Origin: Nocardioidaceae bacterium
GTDB taxonomy: Bacteria; Actinomycetota; Actinomycetes; Propionibacteriales; Nocardioidaceae
NCBI GenBank assembly: GCA_030447865.1
Contig: JAUJOD010000003.1
Location: 275,256-339,255, forward strand
DNA length: 64,000 bases
Direction of reading: 5' to 3'
The position numbers and the translations under genes were made by a program. Position 1 is the first letter of the stretch. The number at the start of each line of letters is the position of its first letter. Shown here piece after piece: positions 1 through 8,657 of the stretch. Under the pieces are notes generated by a model. The model ran no database searches and had not been told where the DNA came from. It was given only the letters and a program-made list of their open reading frames with translations.

Positions 1-1
1 C

Positions 2-1159
2 GACCGCACGGCCAGCGTGCCGCGGTGCCGGGCCCGCGACCGAGTGCTGGTGCGCCATCCGCTGCAGCCGTTCGACCCACGCAACTTCACGGTCGGGGAG
101 CTGGCGGCGAGCGCTCCGTTCAGCTTCGACAAGGCGTCGTACGCCGGCAGCGTCGCTCGACAGCTTGGCCAAAGTGAGCCGCGGCCCTTTCTCGACGGAC
201 CGCTGCCCGAGCTTCAGCAGACCGACGCGGTCGAGCTCGAGAAGCTGATCCGGTTCTTCGAGCACCCGGTCCGCGCCTTTTTGCGCGAGCGGCTCGAGCT
301 GCGCACCGCCGACGAGGAGGACGAGCCGTCCGACGCCATCCCCGTCTGCCCCAGCAAGCTGGAGGAGTGGGCCGTCGGTGACCGGCTGCTGCGAGCCGGC
401 CTCGCGGGCCTGCCCGTCGACGACGCCCGGCAGGTGGAGCGGCTGCGCGGCGAGCTCCCACCGGGCACGCTCGGCGGCTCAGTCCTCCAGCCCATCGCCG
501 GCAACGTCGCCGCAGTGCTCGACAAGAGCACCGGCCTGCGCACGGGCGAGCCCAACACCGCGGACGTTTCGATCATTCTGCCGTCGGGCACGCGTCTCGA
601 CGGGTCGGTGCCGCGGGTGTACGGCGACCGCGTCGTCCGCATCGAGTACTCCCGGCTGTCGGCGAAGCACCGCATCCGGGCCTGGCTGCAGCTGCTCGCC
701 CTCTGCGCACACGACCCCGGCACGTCGTGGCGGGCCGTCGCCGTCGGCCGGGGGGACAGGAAGAATCCGGTGATCGGGTCCTTCCTGACCGGTCCGTCCG
801 CCGACGTCGCTGGCGAGCACCTCGACACGCTCGTCCGCCTCTACCGGTTGGGGTTGACCAGGCCGCTTCCGGTGCCGCCAAAAACAGCCTGCGCCTACGC
901 CGACAAGCGCCGCACCGGCACCAACCCACGCAACGCGGCGGCCCTCGCCGGCAAGGAGTGGGAGACCAAGGGCCAGGGCAATCACGCCTACGGGGAGTTC
1001 GACGACGGCGACCACCGGCGAGTGCGGCTGACGACGCTGAGCGACCTGCTGGCGGAGCCGGCGTACCCCGAAGAGGACTACGCCGACGAGCCGCACCGCT
1101 TTGGGCAACTGGCCCGCACGATCTGGACACCGCTGCTCGAGGCGGAGGTCATCGAATGA
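2..1159 (+). CDS. recC: Exodeoxyribonuclease V gamma subunit (RecC), 3' part
   Basis: This is the C-terminal part of RecC, the non-catalytic subunit of RecBCD that scans the displaced strand for Chi during double-strand break repair. The reading frame is open from base 2, so the true start lies upstream of the window. The RecC signature HPLQPFDPRNF sits about 20 residues in. The rest is the inactivated nuclease-like C-terminal domain, ending in the usual PEEDYADE region. The stop codon overlaps the recB start (ATGA), which indicates one operon with translational coupling. Identity is from motif recognition and gene order recC-recB-recD. Confidence 0.93.
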   Translation, partial: DRTASVPRCRARDRVLVRHPLQPFDPRNFTVGELAASAPFSFDKASYAGSVARQLGQSEPRPFLDGPLPELQQTDAVELEKLIRFFEHPVRAFLRERLELRTADEEDEPSDAIPVCPSKLEEWAVGDRLLRAGLAGLPVDDARQVERLRGELPPGTLGGSVLQPIAGNVAAVLDKSTGLRTGEPNTADVSIILPSGTRLDGSVPRVYGDRVVRIEYSRLSAKHRIRAWLQLLALCAHDPGTSWRAVAVGRGDRKNPVIGSFLTGPSADVAGEHLDTLVRLYRLGLTRPLPVPPKTACAYADKRRTGTNPRNAAALAGKEWETKGQGNHAYGEFDDGDHRRVRLTTLSDLLAEPAYPEEDYADEPHRFGQLARTIWTPLLEAEVIE

Positions 1160-4100
1160 CGGAGGCAGACGTCCGGGTCTACGCGCCGCACCAGCCGCTG
1201 CCTGAGGGGACGACGGTGCTGGAGGCCAGCGCAGGGACCGGCAAGACCTACACGATCGCCGGCCTGGCTGCGCGCTATCTCGCCGAGGGCAAGGTGCGGA
1301 TGAACGAGTTGATGCTCGTGACGTTCGGCCGGGCCGCTACGGCCGAGCTCCGCGAGCGAGTGCGCGAACGGTTGACTGCGGTGACGGCTGCGCTCGCGGA
1401 CCCCGCCGCCGCCGCCCGCGGCTCCACCGACGACGTCGTGCGCCTACTGGCCGACGCGCCCGACGACGAGGTACGGCGGCGGCACCGGCGGCTGGCCAGC
1501 GCTGTCGCCGACTTCGACGCCGCGACGATCGCCACCACGCACGGCTTCTGCTCGCAGATGCTCGCCGGGCTAGGCATCGCCGCCGACCTCGACTCCGACG
1601 TGACGTTCGCCGAAGCTACCGGCGACCTGGTGCTTGACGTCGCCACCGACCTCTTCGTCGCCGACTACGGGCGCGACGACAGCCCGCTGCCACCCGACGG
1701 CATGGCGTTCGGCGCGGCGGCCGGCCTCACTGCCGGCGCGGTCGGCGACTCGGCCGCCCGGCTCGAGCCACACGACGCCGAGCCGGGGCCCGCGCGCACG
1801 CGCTACGAGTTCGCCAAGCGCGCGAGCGACGAGGCTGCCCGGCGGAAGCGAGCCATGCGGGTGATGGACTACAACGACCTGCTGACTTACCTGCGCGCGG
1901 CGCTCATGCACCCGGAGACCGGCGAGGAGGCGTGCCAGCGCATCCGCGCCCGCTACCAGATCGTGCTCGTCGACGAGTTCCAAGACACTGACCCACTGCA
2001 GTGGGACATCCTCGAGCGGGCTTTCCACGGCCACCGCACGCTGATTCTGGTCGGCGACCCGAAGCAGGCGATCTACGCGTTTCGGGGCGCCGATGTCGTC
2101 ACCTACCTGCAGGCCAAGCGGGCCGCGGTCGGCGAGGCCACGCTCGGCACCAACTGGCGCAGCGACCAGCCGCTCGTGCAGGGGCTGCGGCACCTGCTCG
2201 GTGACGCCGCGCTCGGCGACCCCCGCATCCGGCTGTACGACGTCAACGCCGCACACCGCGAGCCCTCCCTGCTCGGGGCTCCAGTAGCCGCGCCGGTGCG
2301 CTTGCGCCGAGTGCCGCGGGCGGAGTTCGACGAGTCGACCTCGGCCAAGCTCACGGTGGCTAAGGTGCGGCCGTTCGTCGCGCGAGACGTCGCCGCCGAC
2401 ATCGTCCGGCTGCTGGGGTCCGGCGCCGAGCTCGTCGAGCGCGACGGCGTACGCCGACCGCTGGAGGCGGCCGACGTGGCGGTACTGGTGCAGCGCAACG
2501 ACACCGGCGCCGCCGTACGAGACGCGCTGGCCGCGGTCGACGTACCCGTCGTGCTCACGGCGACCAGCTCGGTCTTCGCCTCCGAGGCGGCGCGGGAATG
2601 GCTCGACCTGCTCACCGCACTGGAGCAGCCGCAGCGCACCGGGCTCGCCCGCAACGCCGCGCTGACGAGCTTCATCGGCTGGACCGCCGTCCAGCTGGCC
2701 ACGGCCACCGAGGCGCAACAGGAAGTGCTCGGCGCCCAGCTGCGTCGGTGGGCGGAGACGCTCACCGACACGGGCGTCGCCGCGCTGATGGAGGCGGCGA
2801 CCGCCACCGGGTTGGCGGAGCGGGTGCTGGCGCGCGACGACGGTGAGCGCGACCTCACCGACCTGCGACACATCGGGCAGGCGCTGCACCAGGCCCGCAC
2901 CGAGGGGTACGCTGGCGTGTCGTCGCTGGTTCAGTGGCTGCAGCACCGGATCGCCGAGGCCGGCGACGACATCGACGAGGAACGCAGTCGGCGGCTCGAA
3001 TCCGACGCCAAGGCGGTGCAGGTCATGACGATCTGGCGAGCCAAGGGGCTGGAGTTCCCGGTCGTCTACGCGCCCTTCCTCTGGGACCGCTGGGTCGGCG
3101 GCAATCCCGAGCAGCTGCGGTCGCACGACGATGTCGGGCGCGTGCTTGACGTCGGCGGGCCGACCGGGCCGTGGTACGCCGAGCGCCGAGCCGCCCACAA
3201 CGCCGAAGACGCGGGGGAGTCGCTGCGGCTGGCCTACGTGGCGCTGACGCGCGCCCGGTCACAGGTGATCGCGCATTGGGCGCCGACCAACAACACGCCG
3301 GGCGGGCCGCTGCACCGGCTGCTGTTCGGGGAACGGTCCGACGGGGGAGCGGTGCCCGACTCGGTCCCGGTGCCCGACGAGAACGGCGCCCGCGAGCAGC
3401 TCGAACGGCTGGCCGCCACATCGGGTGGGCTGGTGAGCGCGGAGCAGCCCGGACCGGTGGCGACGGAGCCGTTGACCGCTCCCGGCCCGGCGGCGGTCGA
3501 CATGTCGGTGCGCGACTTCGACCGGGGGCTCGACACGGCGTGGCGGCGGACGTCGTACACCGGGATCACGGCGGGGCTGCACGAGGCGTCCGCCGCGACG
3601 GTGGCGGTGAGCGAGCCGGAGACGCCCGGCATCACCGACGAGCCCCCCGACCGGCCCGAGGTGGAGGCGGACGAGCCCGCCGATGCACCAGCCGCCCCGG
3701 TGTCGCCGATGGCGGACTTGCCGTCGGGGGCGGCGTTCGGAACGCTCGTGCACACGGTGCTCGAGCGCACGGACTTCGCGACTCCCGACCTGTCCGCGGC
3801 ACTACAGGCGGCGGCTGCCGCGGAGGACTCTGAGCGGTTCGGCGCCACACCGCCGGCCGAGCTGGCGCAGGCGTTGCTGCCGTCGCTGCATACCGCGCTC
3901 GGGCCGCTGGCTGCCAACCGGCGCCTGGTCGACATCGCGAAGTCCGATCGGCTCGACGAGCTCGACTTCGAGCTGCCACTGGTCGGTGGCGACGTCCCGA
4001 CTGGTGAGGCAAGAGTGCGCCAGGTCGCCGCTCTGGTACGCCGCCACCTCCCGCCCGGCGACCTCCTCCAGGGGTACGCCGACGACCTCGACGTGCCGCT

Positions 4101-4530
4101 GATCGCCGGTCGCAGCCTGCGGGGCTATCTGGCCGGCAGCATCGACGCGGTTCTGCGGGTGCGGGACGCCGGCACCGGGACGCCGCGCTACCTCGTCGTC
4201 GACTACAAGACGAACTGGCTCGGCGGGGGCGATCAGCTGACGGCGTACGACTATCGGCCCGAGGCGATGGCGCGCGAGATGCGGCACGCGCACTACCCTC
4301 TGCAGGCGCTGCTGTACTGCGTGGCGCTGCACCGCTACCTGCGCTGGCGGCAGCCCGGCTACGACCCCGAGCAGCATCTCGGTGGGGTGCTCTACCTCTT
4401 CCTGCGCGGCATGTGCGGGCCGGAGACTCCGGTGGCCGACGGCACGTCGTACGGCGTCTTCTCGTGGTCACCGCCGGCGGCCTTGGTCACCGACCTGTCG
4501 GACCTGCTGCACCGAGGGGCGTCGTCGTGA
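1156..4530 (+). CDS. recB: Exodeoxyribonuclease V beta subunit (RecB)
   Basis: RecB is the 3'-5' SF1 helicase and nuclease of RecBCD. The 1124-residue protein is close to the usual 1100-1200. Walker A ASAGTGKT lies at about residues 24-31 and the Walker B/Q-type motif LVDEFQDTD at about 271. GDPKQAIYAFRGAD, WRAKGLEFPVVY and YVALTRARS (about 693) are further SF1 helicase motifs. The C-terminal nuclease domain has GTLVHTVLE and the VVDYKTNW motif near residue 1013, whose Asp and Lys are catalytic in the family. I chose the ATG inside the recC stop (ATGA) because motif I follows at the normal distance; a longer frame upstream overlaps recC. The 3' end overlaps recD (GTGA). Confidence 0.96.
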   Translation: MTEADVRVYAPHQPLPEGTTVLEASAGTGKTYTIAGLAARYLAEGKVRMNELMLVTFGRAATAELRERVRERLTAVTAALADPAAAARGSTDDVVRLLADAPDDEVRRRHRRLASAVADFDAATIATTHGFCSQMLAGLGIAADLDSDVTFAEATGDLVLDVATDLFVADYGRDDSPLPPDGMAFGAAAGLTAGAVGDSAARLEPHDAEPGPARTRYEFAKRASDEAARRKRAMRVMDYNDLLTYLRAALMHPETGEEACQRIRARYQIVLVDEFQDTDPLQWDILERAFHGHRTLILVGDPKQAIYAFRGADVVTYLQAKRAAVGEATLGTNWRSDQPLVQGLRHLLGDAALGDPRIRLYDVNAAHREPSLLGAPVAAPVRLRRVPRAEFDESTSAKLTVAKVRPFVARDVAADIVRLLGSGAELVERDGVRRPLEAADVAVLVQRNDTGAAVRDALAAVDVPVVLTATSSVFASEAAREWLDLLTALEQPQRTGLARNAALTSFIGWTAVQLATATEAQQEVLGAQLRRWAETLTDTGVAALMEAATATGLAERVLARDDGERDLTDLRHIGQALHQARTEGYAGVSSLVQWLQHRIAEAGDDIDEERSRRLESDAKAVQVMTIWRAKGLEFPVVYAPFLWDRWVGGNPEQLRSHDDVGRVLDVGGPTGPWYAERRAAHNAEDAGESLRLAYVALTRARSQVIAHWAPTNNTPGGPLHRLLFGERSDGGAVPDSVPVPDENGAREQLERLAATSGGLVSAEQPGPVATEPLTAPGPAAVDMSVRDFDRGLDTAWRRTSYTGITAGLHEASAATVAVSEPETPGITDEPPDRPEVEADEPADAPAAPVSPMADLPSGAAFGTLVHTVLERTDFATPDLSAALQAAAAAEDSERFGATPPAELAQALLPSLHTALGPLAANRRLVDIAKSDRLDELDFELPLVGGDVPTGEARVRQVAALVRRHLPPGDLLQGYADDLDVPLIAGRSLRGYLAGSIDAVLRVRDAGTGTPRYLVVDYKTNWLGGGDQLTAYDYRPEAMAREMRHAHYPLQALLYCVALHRYLRWRQPGYDPEQHLGGVLYLFLRGMCGPETPVADGTSYGVFSWSPPAALVTDLSDLLHRGASS

Positions 4531-6398
4531 CGGCCGTGGCCGCGGAGTCGGTGGAGCTCGCGCTACGGGCTGAGGGGCAGTTGGCTCAGTTCAACCGAGC
4601 CGGCGTGCTGACCAGTGCCGACGTGCACGTCGCCCGACGGTTGCAGCGGTTGTGCGCGGAGAACGACGAGCGGGTGCTGCTGGCGGCGGCGCTGGCGGTG
4701 CGCGCCGTACGCCACGGGTCGGTGGTGTTGGAGCTGGGTGACGTTGCGCAACGCGTGGCCACCGAGGGACTGACGGTCGACGGAGCCCTTCCGTGGCCCG
4801 ACGCTGACGACTGGGTCGCCGCTGTAGAGCACAGCCCGCTGGTGACGGTCGGCACAAACGGACCTCCCGACCGACCGCTGCGGTGGGTCGACGGACTGCT
4901 CTACCTCGACCGCTACTGGCGGCAGGAGCGGGTCGTCGCGGCGCACGTCGACGCAGCGGTGCTCGCACAACCGCTGACGCCCGACCCAGAGCGGCTGGAC
5001 GCCGCGCTGCGACGGCTCTTCCGGTCAGAGCAAGCGGACCGCCAGCGGCTCGCGGCGTACGTCGCCGCGCACCGCAGGTTCAGCATCGTCGCCGGCGGGC
5101 CGGGCACGGGCAAGACGACGACGGTGGCGCGGCTGCTCGCCGTCCTGCAGGACCTCGCAGATGGCGCGCTCCGGATCGCCCTCGCCGCACGGACGGCAGT
5201 GGCCGCGGCGCGGATGACGACGGCGGCAGCAAGCGAGGTGGCCGACTTCGCGCTGCCCGACCAAGAACGCATCGGAAGGCTCAGCGCATCGACACTGCAC
5301 CGCCTGCTCGGCAACCGGCACGGCGAGCGCACCAGGTTCTGGTACAACCGCGACAACCGGTTGCCCTACGACGTAGTGGTCGTCGACGAGGCCTCGATGG
5401 TGTCGCTGACGCTGATGTCGCGGCTGATCGAGGCGCTGCGGCCAACGTGTCGGCTGATCCTCGTCGGCGACCCGAACCAGCTCTCCTCGATCGAGGTCGG
5501 CGCGGTGCTCGGCGACCTGGTGCAGCGCGCGGCGCCGCCGGGCGTCGTACCGCTCGCGGTGGACACAGCGCACGTGGGCCGAGACCTCGAAGACCTGTCG
5601 GTCGACGAGCAGCACGCGGCGCGAACCGTCGGGATGGTCAGCCTGACGAAGGTGCACCGCTTCGGCGGGCAGATCCAGCAGCTCGCCGAGGCCATCCGGC
5701 ACGGCCACAGCGACGAGGTGCTCGGGTTGCTGGCCGGAGGTCACGGTGACATCGAGTACATAGACCTCGACATCGCATCAGCGGAGAGTGACCTCGCGAC
5801 GCTGCGGGTCGACGTACGCCAGGCCGGCCGGACGCTCATCGCCGCTGCCCGCGACGGCCACGCGGAGGATGCCCTAGCGGCGCTCGGGAAGCACCGCGTG
5901 CTGTGCGCCCACCGGGAGGGACTGTACGGAGTGACGCACTGGAGCAAGCAGGTGCAGGACTGGCTCAGCGACGCCGTGGACGGCTACGCCAGCGACGGGT
6001 TCTGGTACGTCGGCCGGCCGCTGCTCGTCACGTCGAACGACTACCAGCTGCGGTTGTTCAACGGCGACACCGGCGTGATCGTGAGCTCCGACGGTCAACC
6101 GCGAGCCGCCTTCTGGCGCGACGGGGTGCTCGACCTGCTCGCGCCGAGCCGACTGGGCGACGTACAGACCGTGCACGCGATGTCGATCCATCGCAGCCAA
6201 GGCAGCCAGTTCGACAGGGTCAGCATCGTGCTGCCGCCGGCAGGGTCGCCGTTGCTGACGCGGGAGTTGCTCTACACGGCGGTGACGCGCGCCAAGGAGC
6301 ACGTGCGGATCATCGGCACCGACGCGGCTGTCCGGGCGGCCGTCGACCGGCGCATTAACCGAGCCAGCGGCCTCAATCGGGGGAGCAGCCAGCCATGA
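4527..6398 (+). CDS. recD: Exodeoxyribonuclease V alpha subunit (RecD)
   Basis: RecD is the 5'-3' SF1B helicase of RecBCD. The 623-residue product has Walker A GGPGTGKTT near residue 189, Walker B VVVDEASM near 284, GDPNQLSS just after, and the C-terminal UvrD-like motifs SIHRSQGSQFD and YTAVTRAKEHV near 560-590. The GTG start overlaps the recB stop (GTGA), so translation is probably coupled. Length and motif order match E. coli RecD. With recC and recB this makes a complete RecBCD operon apart from the missing recC 5' end. Confidence 0.96.
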   Translation: MTAVAAESVELALRAEGQLAQFNRAGVLTSADVHVARRLQRLCAENDERVLLAAALAVRAVRHGSVVLELGDVAQRVATEGLTVDGALPWPDADDWVAAVEHSPLVTVGTNGPPDRPLRWVDGLLYLDRYWRQERVVAAHVDAAVLAQPLTPDPERLDAALRRLFRSEQADRQRLAAYVAAHRRFSIVAGGPGTGKTTTVARLLAVLQDLADGALRIALAARTAVAAARMTTAAASEVADFALPDQERIGRLSASTLHRLLGNRHGERTRFWYNRDNRLPYDVVVVDEASMVSLTLMSRLIEALRPTCRLILVGDPNQLSSIEVGAVLGDLVQRAAPPGVVPLAVDTAHVGRDLEDLSVDEQHAARTVGMVSLTKVHRFGGQIQQLAEAIRHGHSDEVLGLLAGGHGDIEYIDLDIASAESDLATLRVDVRQAGRTLIAAARDGHAEDALAALGKHRVLCAHREGLYGVTHWSKQVQDWLSDAVDGYASDGFWYVGRPLLVTSNDYQLRLFNGDTGVIVSSDGQPRAAFWRDGVLDLLAPSRLGDVQTVHAMSIHRSQGSQFDRVSIVLPPAGSPLLTRELLYTAVTRAKEHVRIIGTDAAVRAAVDRRINRASGLNRGSSQP

Positions 6399-6429
6399 GC
6401 CGGCTCCGGTTCGCGAAGCTGGGCCGACG

Positions 6430-6660
6430 GTGCTGGTCTATGCGGTGGGAAGCGAGCACCGGGCGGGCCTTGAGATCTGGCGCCAACATCGCGACATCGG
6501 TTGCTTCGACGCGGTTCTCGCGGCGGTGGCACGAGACATCGGAGCGTCAACGATCGTCTCGGCTGATCGTGCCTTCGCCACCGTTCCGGGCGTCGAGCAC
6601 ACCTCTCCCGACGTGACCGCAGTGGCAGCCTTGCTCGCGACTCCTCTCGGAAGTCAATGA
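6430..6660 (+). pseudogene. PIN-domain (VapC-type) toxin remnant with internal deletion
   Basis: This 76-codon frame starts with VLVYAVGSEH, typical of the first beta strand of VapC PIN domains, but the preceding D-[TS]-N that supplies the first catalytic Asp is absent. It then jumps to a typical C-terminal half, FDAVLAAVARD followed by STIVSADRAFATVPG. About 60 residues that normally lie between, including the conserved Glu, are missing. No antitoxin is visible upstream; it directly follows recD. I read it as a dead toxin with a central deletion. Expression as a small protein cannot be excluded. Confidence 0.6.
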
Positions 6661-6693
6661 GTTACGAGGCCGATCAATGCAGCCGGAGAACCG

Positions 6694-7125
6694 CTAGAGC
6701 AGCGGCTCGACATCGACGCCGAGCTGGCGGTAGGTCCCCAACGCCCGAGGATCGCTGGTGACAAGAGGCAAGCCGTGCTCAGCCGCGGCCGCGCCAACGA
6801 GCGCGTCATGGACAGACCCACCGGCGATGTTGCGCCGGGGAAGTGAGGCGAGCAGGCGCCCGGTGGCCTCGGGACCCAGGTATCGCGTGTGCGGAAAGTT
6901 GGTCTGAATGAGTTCGACCGCGGTGGCGGGGCTCAAGCGGCTCGCCGCCGGCAGCCTCGTCAGCACAGAGAACGTCTCGAAGGTGGCGTGCCCGGCAAGA
7001 CCAAGGTCACGATCGGCCAAAGCCTCGAACACCAGGTCGTGTTGCGTGTGATCACTGACCAAGAAAGCAATGGCAACGCTGGTGTCCAGCAGACATGACG
7101 GAGCGCTAGCGCTGGTCGAGGTCAC
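6694..7125 (-). CDS. vapC: VapC-type PIN-domain ribonuclease toxin
   Basis: This is a 143-residue PIN-domain protein, probably the toxin of a VapBC pair; characterised VapCs cut specific RNAs. The acidic quartet is visible: Asp in CLLDTSVAIAF near the N-terminus, Glu in TFETFSVLTRL, Asp in GSVHDALVGAAA and Asp in LVTSDPRAL. I chose the GTG that lies 20 nt inside the end of vapB because the PIN fold begins about 12 residues later; longer frames upstream run antiparallel through vapB. The overlap with vapB indicates coupled translation. No sign of decay, unlike the PIN remnant next door. Confidence 0.85.
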   Translation of the reverse strand: MTSTSASAPSCLLDTSVAIAFLVSDHTQHDLVFEALADRDLGLAGHATFETFSVLTRLPAASRLSPATAVELIQTNFPHTRYLGPEATGRLLASLPRRNIAGGSVHDALVGAAAAEHGLPLVTSDPRALGTYRQLGVDVEPLL

Positions 7126-7342
7126 GCAGAACCTGTACGTCGTCAGGACCCAGCGTCGCGCCGCTGCTGCTGGCAACCACGAGACGTCCCTTCCTGGTCG
7201 AGAGATCGCCCAACGCGACCGGCTGGACTCGCAGACCCGCCCCGTCCGCGTGCACATCCACCACGCCAGGGGAGAGCCCTAGCCGGTCCCGGAGTTCCTT
7301 GGGGATAACCAGCCGTCCTGCCTTATCAATGGTTGCTCGCAT
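7106..7342 (-). CDS. vapB: AbrB-type antitoxin VapB
   Basis: This 78-residue protein begins MRATIDKAGRLVIPKELRD, the swapped-hairpin AbrB/MazE DNA-binding fold, at residues 1-45. The C-terminal tail, rich in Asp and Arg, would bind the toxin. It directly precedes and overlaps vapC, so the pair forms a type II toxin-antitoxin operon. VapB antitoxins usually repress their own promoter; I could not pick out an operator with confidence. The ATG chosen gives the standard AbrB N-terminus; a nine-codon upstream extension is also open. Confidence 0.88.
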   Translation of the reverse strand: MRATIDKAGRLVIPKELRDRLGLSPGVVDVHADGAGLRVQPVALGDLSTRKGRLVVASSSGATLGPDDVQVLRDLDQR

Positions 7343-7437
7343 GCCACAACGATACCAGGCAGTAGGCATGCGAGCTCCTGAATGTCGGCGTCCATCACCG
7401 TCGCGCCGACGTAGTCAAGGAGTCCCAAGACATCGGC

Positions 7438-7536
7438 ATGATGAAGGACCGAGCGTCATGGGACGACACCAGCCGGTTGTCCAAAGTCACCCGCGCCTCA
7501 TTCCACGAGCGCAACCGCAAGCGCGGACGGGAGTGA
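7438..7536 (+). other. Short open frame of unknown origin, possible gene 3' fragment
   Basis: A 32-codon frame from ATG 7438 ends at TGA 7534-7536; the frame is open back to 7366. The peptide is basic and hydrophilic (SRLSKVTRASFHERNRKRG). I do not recognise it. It lies in a zone with several gene remnants and may be the 3' end of a lost gene, but coding use is unproven. Confidence 0.2.
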
Positions 7537-7587
7537 CGTGGCGGCGCGAGCCAGCTCTCAGTTGGCGACGGATCCCCGTCTCCGACA

Positions 7588-7593
7588 TAGAGT
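7588..7593 (+). promoter_or_regulatory. Leaderless -10 box of the phosphatase gene
   Basis: TAGAGT fits TANNNT and ends 7 nt before the GTG at 7601. No Shine-Dalgarno is present, so this box supports leaderless translation from that GTG over the upstream GTG at 7538. Confidence 0.45.
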
Positions 7594-7600
7594 TGGCCGA

Positions 7601-8221
7601 GTGTCCAGACTCGCTTTGCCGCAGCTCGAGGTCGCCAACGCGCACTTCGTGACCCCGCAGCTGCTGGTCGGCGGTGACCTCGACTACGACACGGTCACGG
7701 CCCTGCGACAGCTCCTGGAGCTGACCGATGCCGGAGTGACACACATCGTCGACGTGCGCATCGAGGCCAGCGACGAGGAGCTCGTCGCTGAGTTCGCGAA
7801 GGCCGTCGGCGTCAGCATCGGCTATCTGCACCACGGGATGGACGACGCCGGTCAGCTGGTCCCCGCCGAGTGGTTCGAAACGGGTGTCGCGTACGCCGTG
7901 GAGGCGATCCACGCCGGCGGGATCGTCCTCGCTCACTGTCACATGGGGATCAACCGCGGACCGTCGCTGGGGTACGCCGTCCTGTTTGCCCAAGGCTGGG
8001 ATGCGGTGGAGGCGCTCGACGCCATCCGACAGGCGCGACCGATCGCTTACATCGACTACGCCGCAGACGCGTTGGCGTGGCATCACGCCCGGATCGAGAG
8101 CCCGGCCACAGAGCTGCGCCGCGACCTCGAGCGGCTCGACCAGTGGCGTCGCGACAACCAGCTCGACGTCGTGGACGTCATCCGCAAGGTCCGGATCGAG
8201 GAGGCCCGGCGCGGGCTATGA
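7601..8221 (+). CDS. Dual-specificity/tyrosine phosphatase family protein
   Basis: This 206-residue protein carries the cysteine-phosphatase P-loop HCHMGINRGPS (H-C-x5-R), with the nucleophilic Cys and phosphate-binding Arg intact. Upstream, HIVDVRIEASDEEL and a GMDDAGQ segment would supply the general acid loop, as in dual-specificity phosphatases. There is no signal peptide or membrane segment, so it is cytoplasmic. The substrate is unknown. The GTG start at 7601 follows a leaderless-type promoter; an in-frame GTG at 7538 is the alternative. Neighbours are vapBC and gene remnants, which gives no functional hint. Confidence 0.8.
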   Translation: MSRLALPQLEVANAHFVTPQLLVGGDLDYDTVTALRQLLELTDAGVTHIVDVRIEASDEELVAEFAKAVGVSIGYLHHGMDDAGQLVPAEWFETGVAYAVEAIHAGGIVLAHCHMGINRGPSLGYAVLFAQGWDAVEALDAIRQARPIAYIDYAADALAWHHARIESPATELRRDLERLDQWRRDNQLDVVDVIRKVRIEEARRGL

Positions 8222-8262
8222 GGTGCCGGTAACGGTCGGCGGCGGTCAGTAGTCTCGGCGGG

Positions 8263-8627
8263 GTGTCAGCAAGCCTCGCCACCGCCTTCACCGACACCGC
8301 TATCCGCCGCGCGACGAGCGGCGGCGCCTAAATCAGAGGCGCCGAGTACGCACGCCAGGGACGCGTCACCCGCACGACTACTGCTTCGTGCTCGACCCGG
8401 GGTGGAACCCGGCGGTCGAGGCACAGGCGGTCGACCGCACCCAACGGATCGGGCAGCGGCGCACCGTCATGGTCTACCGGCTGGTTGCCAGCGACACCAT
8501 CGAGACGAAGGTGATGGAGCTGAAGGCACGCAAGCAGCGGCTGTTCGCCAGTGTGATGGACGAGGGTGGTGGACAGTTCGGGTCGGCGCTCACCGGCGAC
8601 GACATCCGGGGCCCGCTCGGCGGCTAG
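8263..8627 (+). pseudogene. SWIM/SNF2 helicase collapsed to its two ends
   Basis: A promoter-like TAGTCT (8250-8255) lies 7 nt before GTG 8263. The frame starts like actinobacterial SNF2 helicases with an N-terminal SWIM region (FTDTAIRRATSGGA), meets an in-frame TAA at 8329, then continues in the same frame with RGAEYARQGRVT, the expected next block. From about 8375 the sequence switches, in another frame, to the extreme C-terminus of a SNF2 helicase: DYCFVLDPGWNPAVEAQAVD, RIGQRR and SDTIETKVMELKARK. Nearly the whole helicase (roughly 900 codons by family comparison) is missing. This is a gene with a nonsense codon and a huge internal deletion, or an assembly collapse. Confidence 0.75.
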
Positions 8628-8657
8628 CTGACACGTCTGGCGGGCGCTGCTCGGCGG

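Noticed and set aside
727..1155. Open extension upstream of recB
   Set aside because: Overlaps recC out of frame; the Walker A motif lies at normal distance from ATG 1156.
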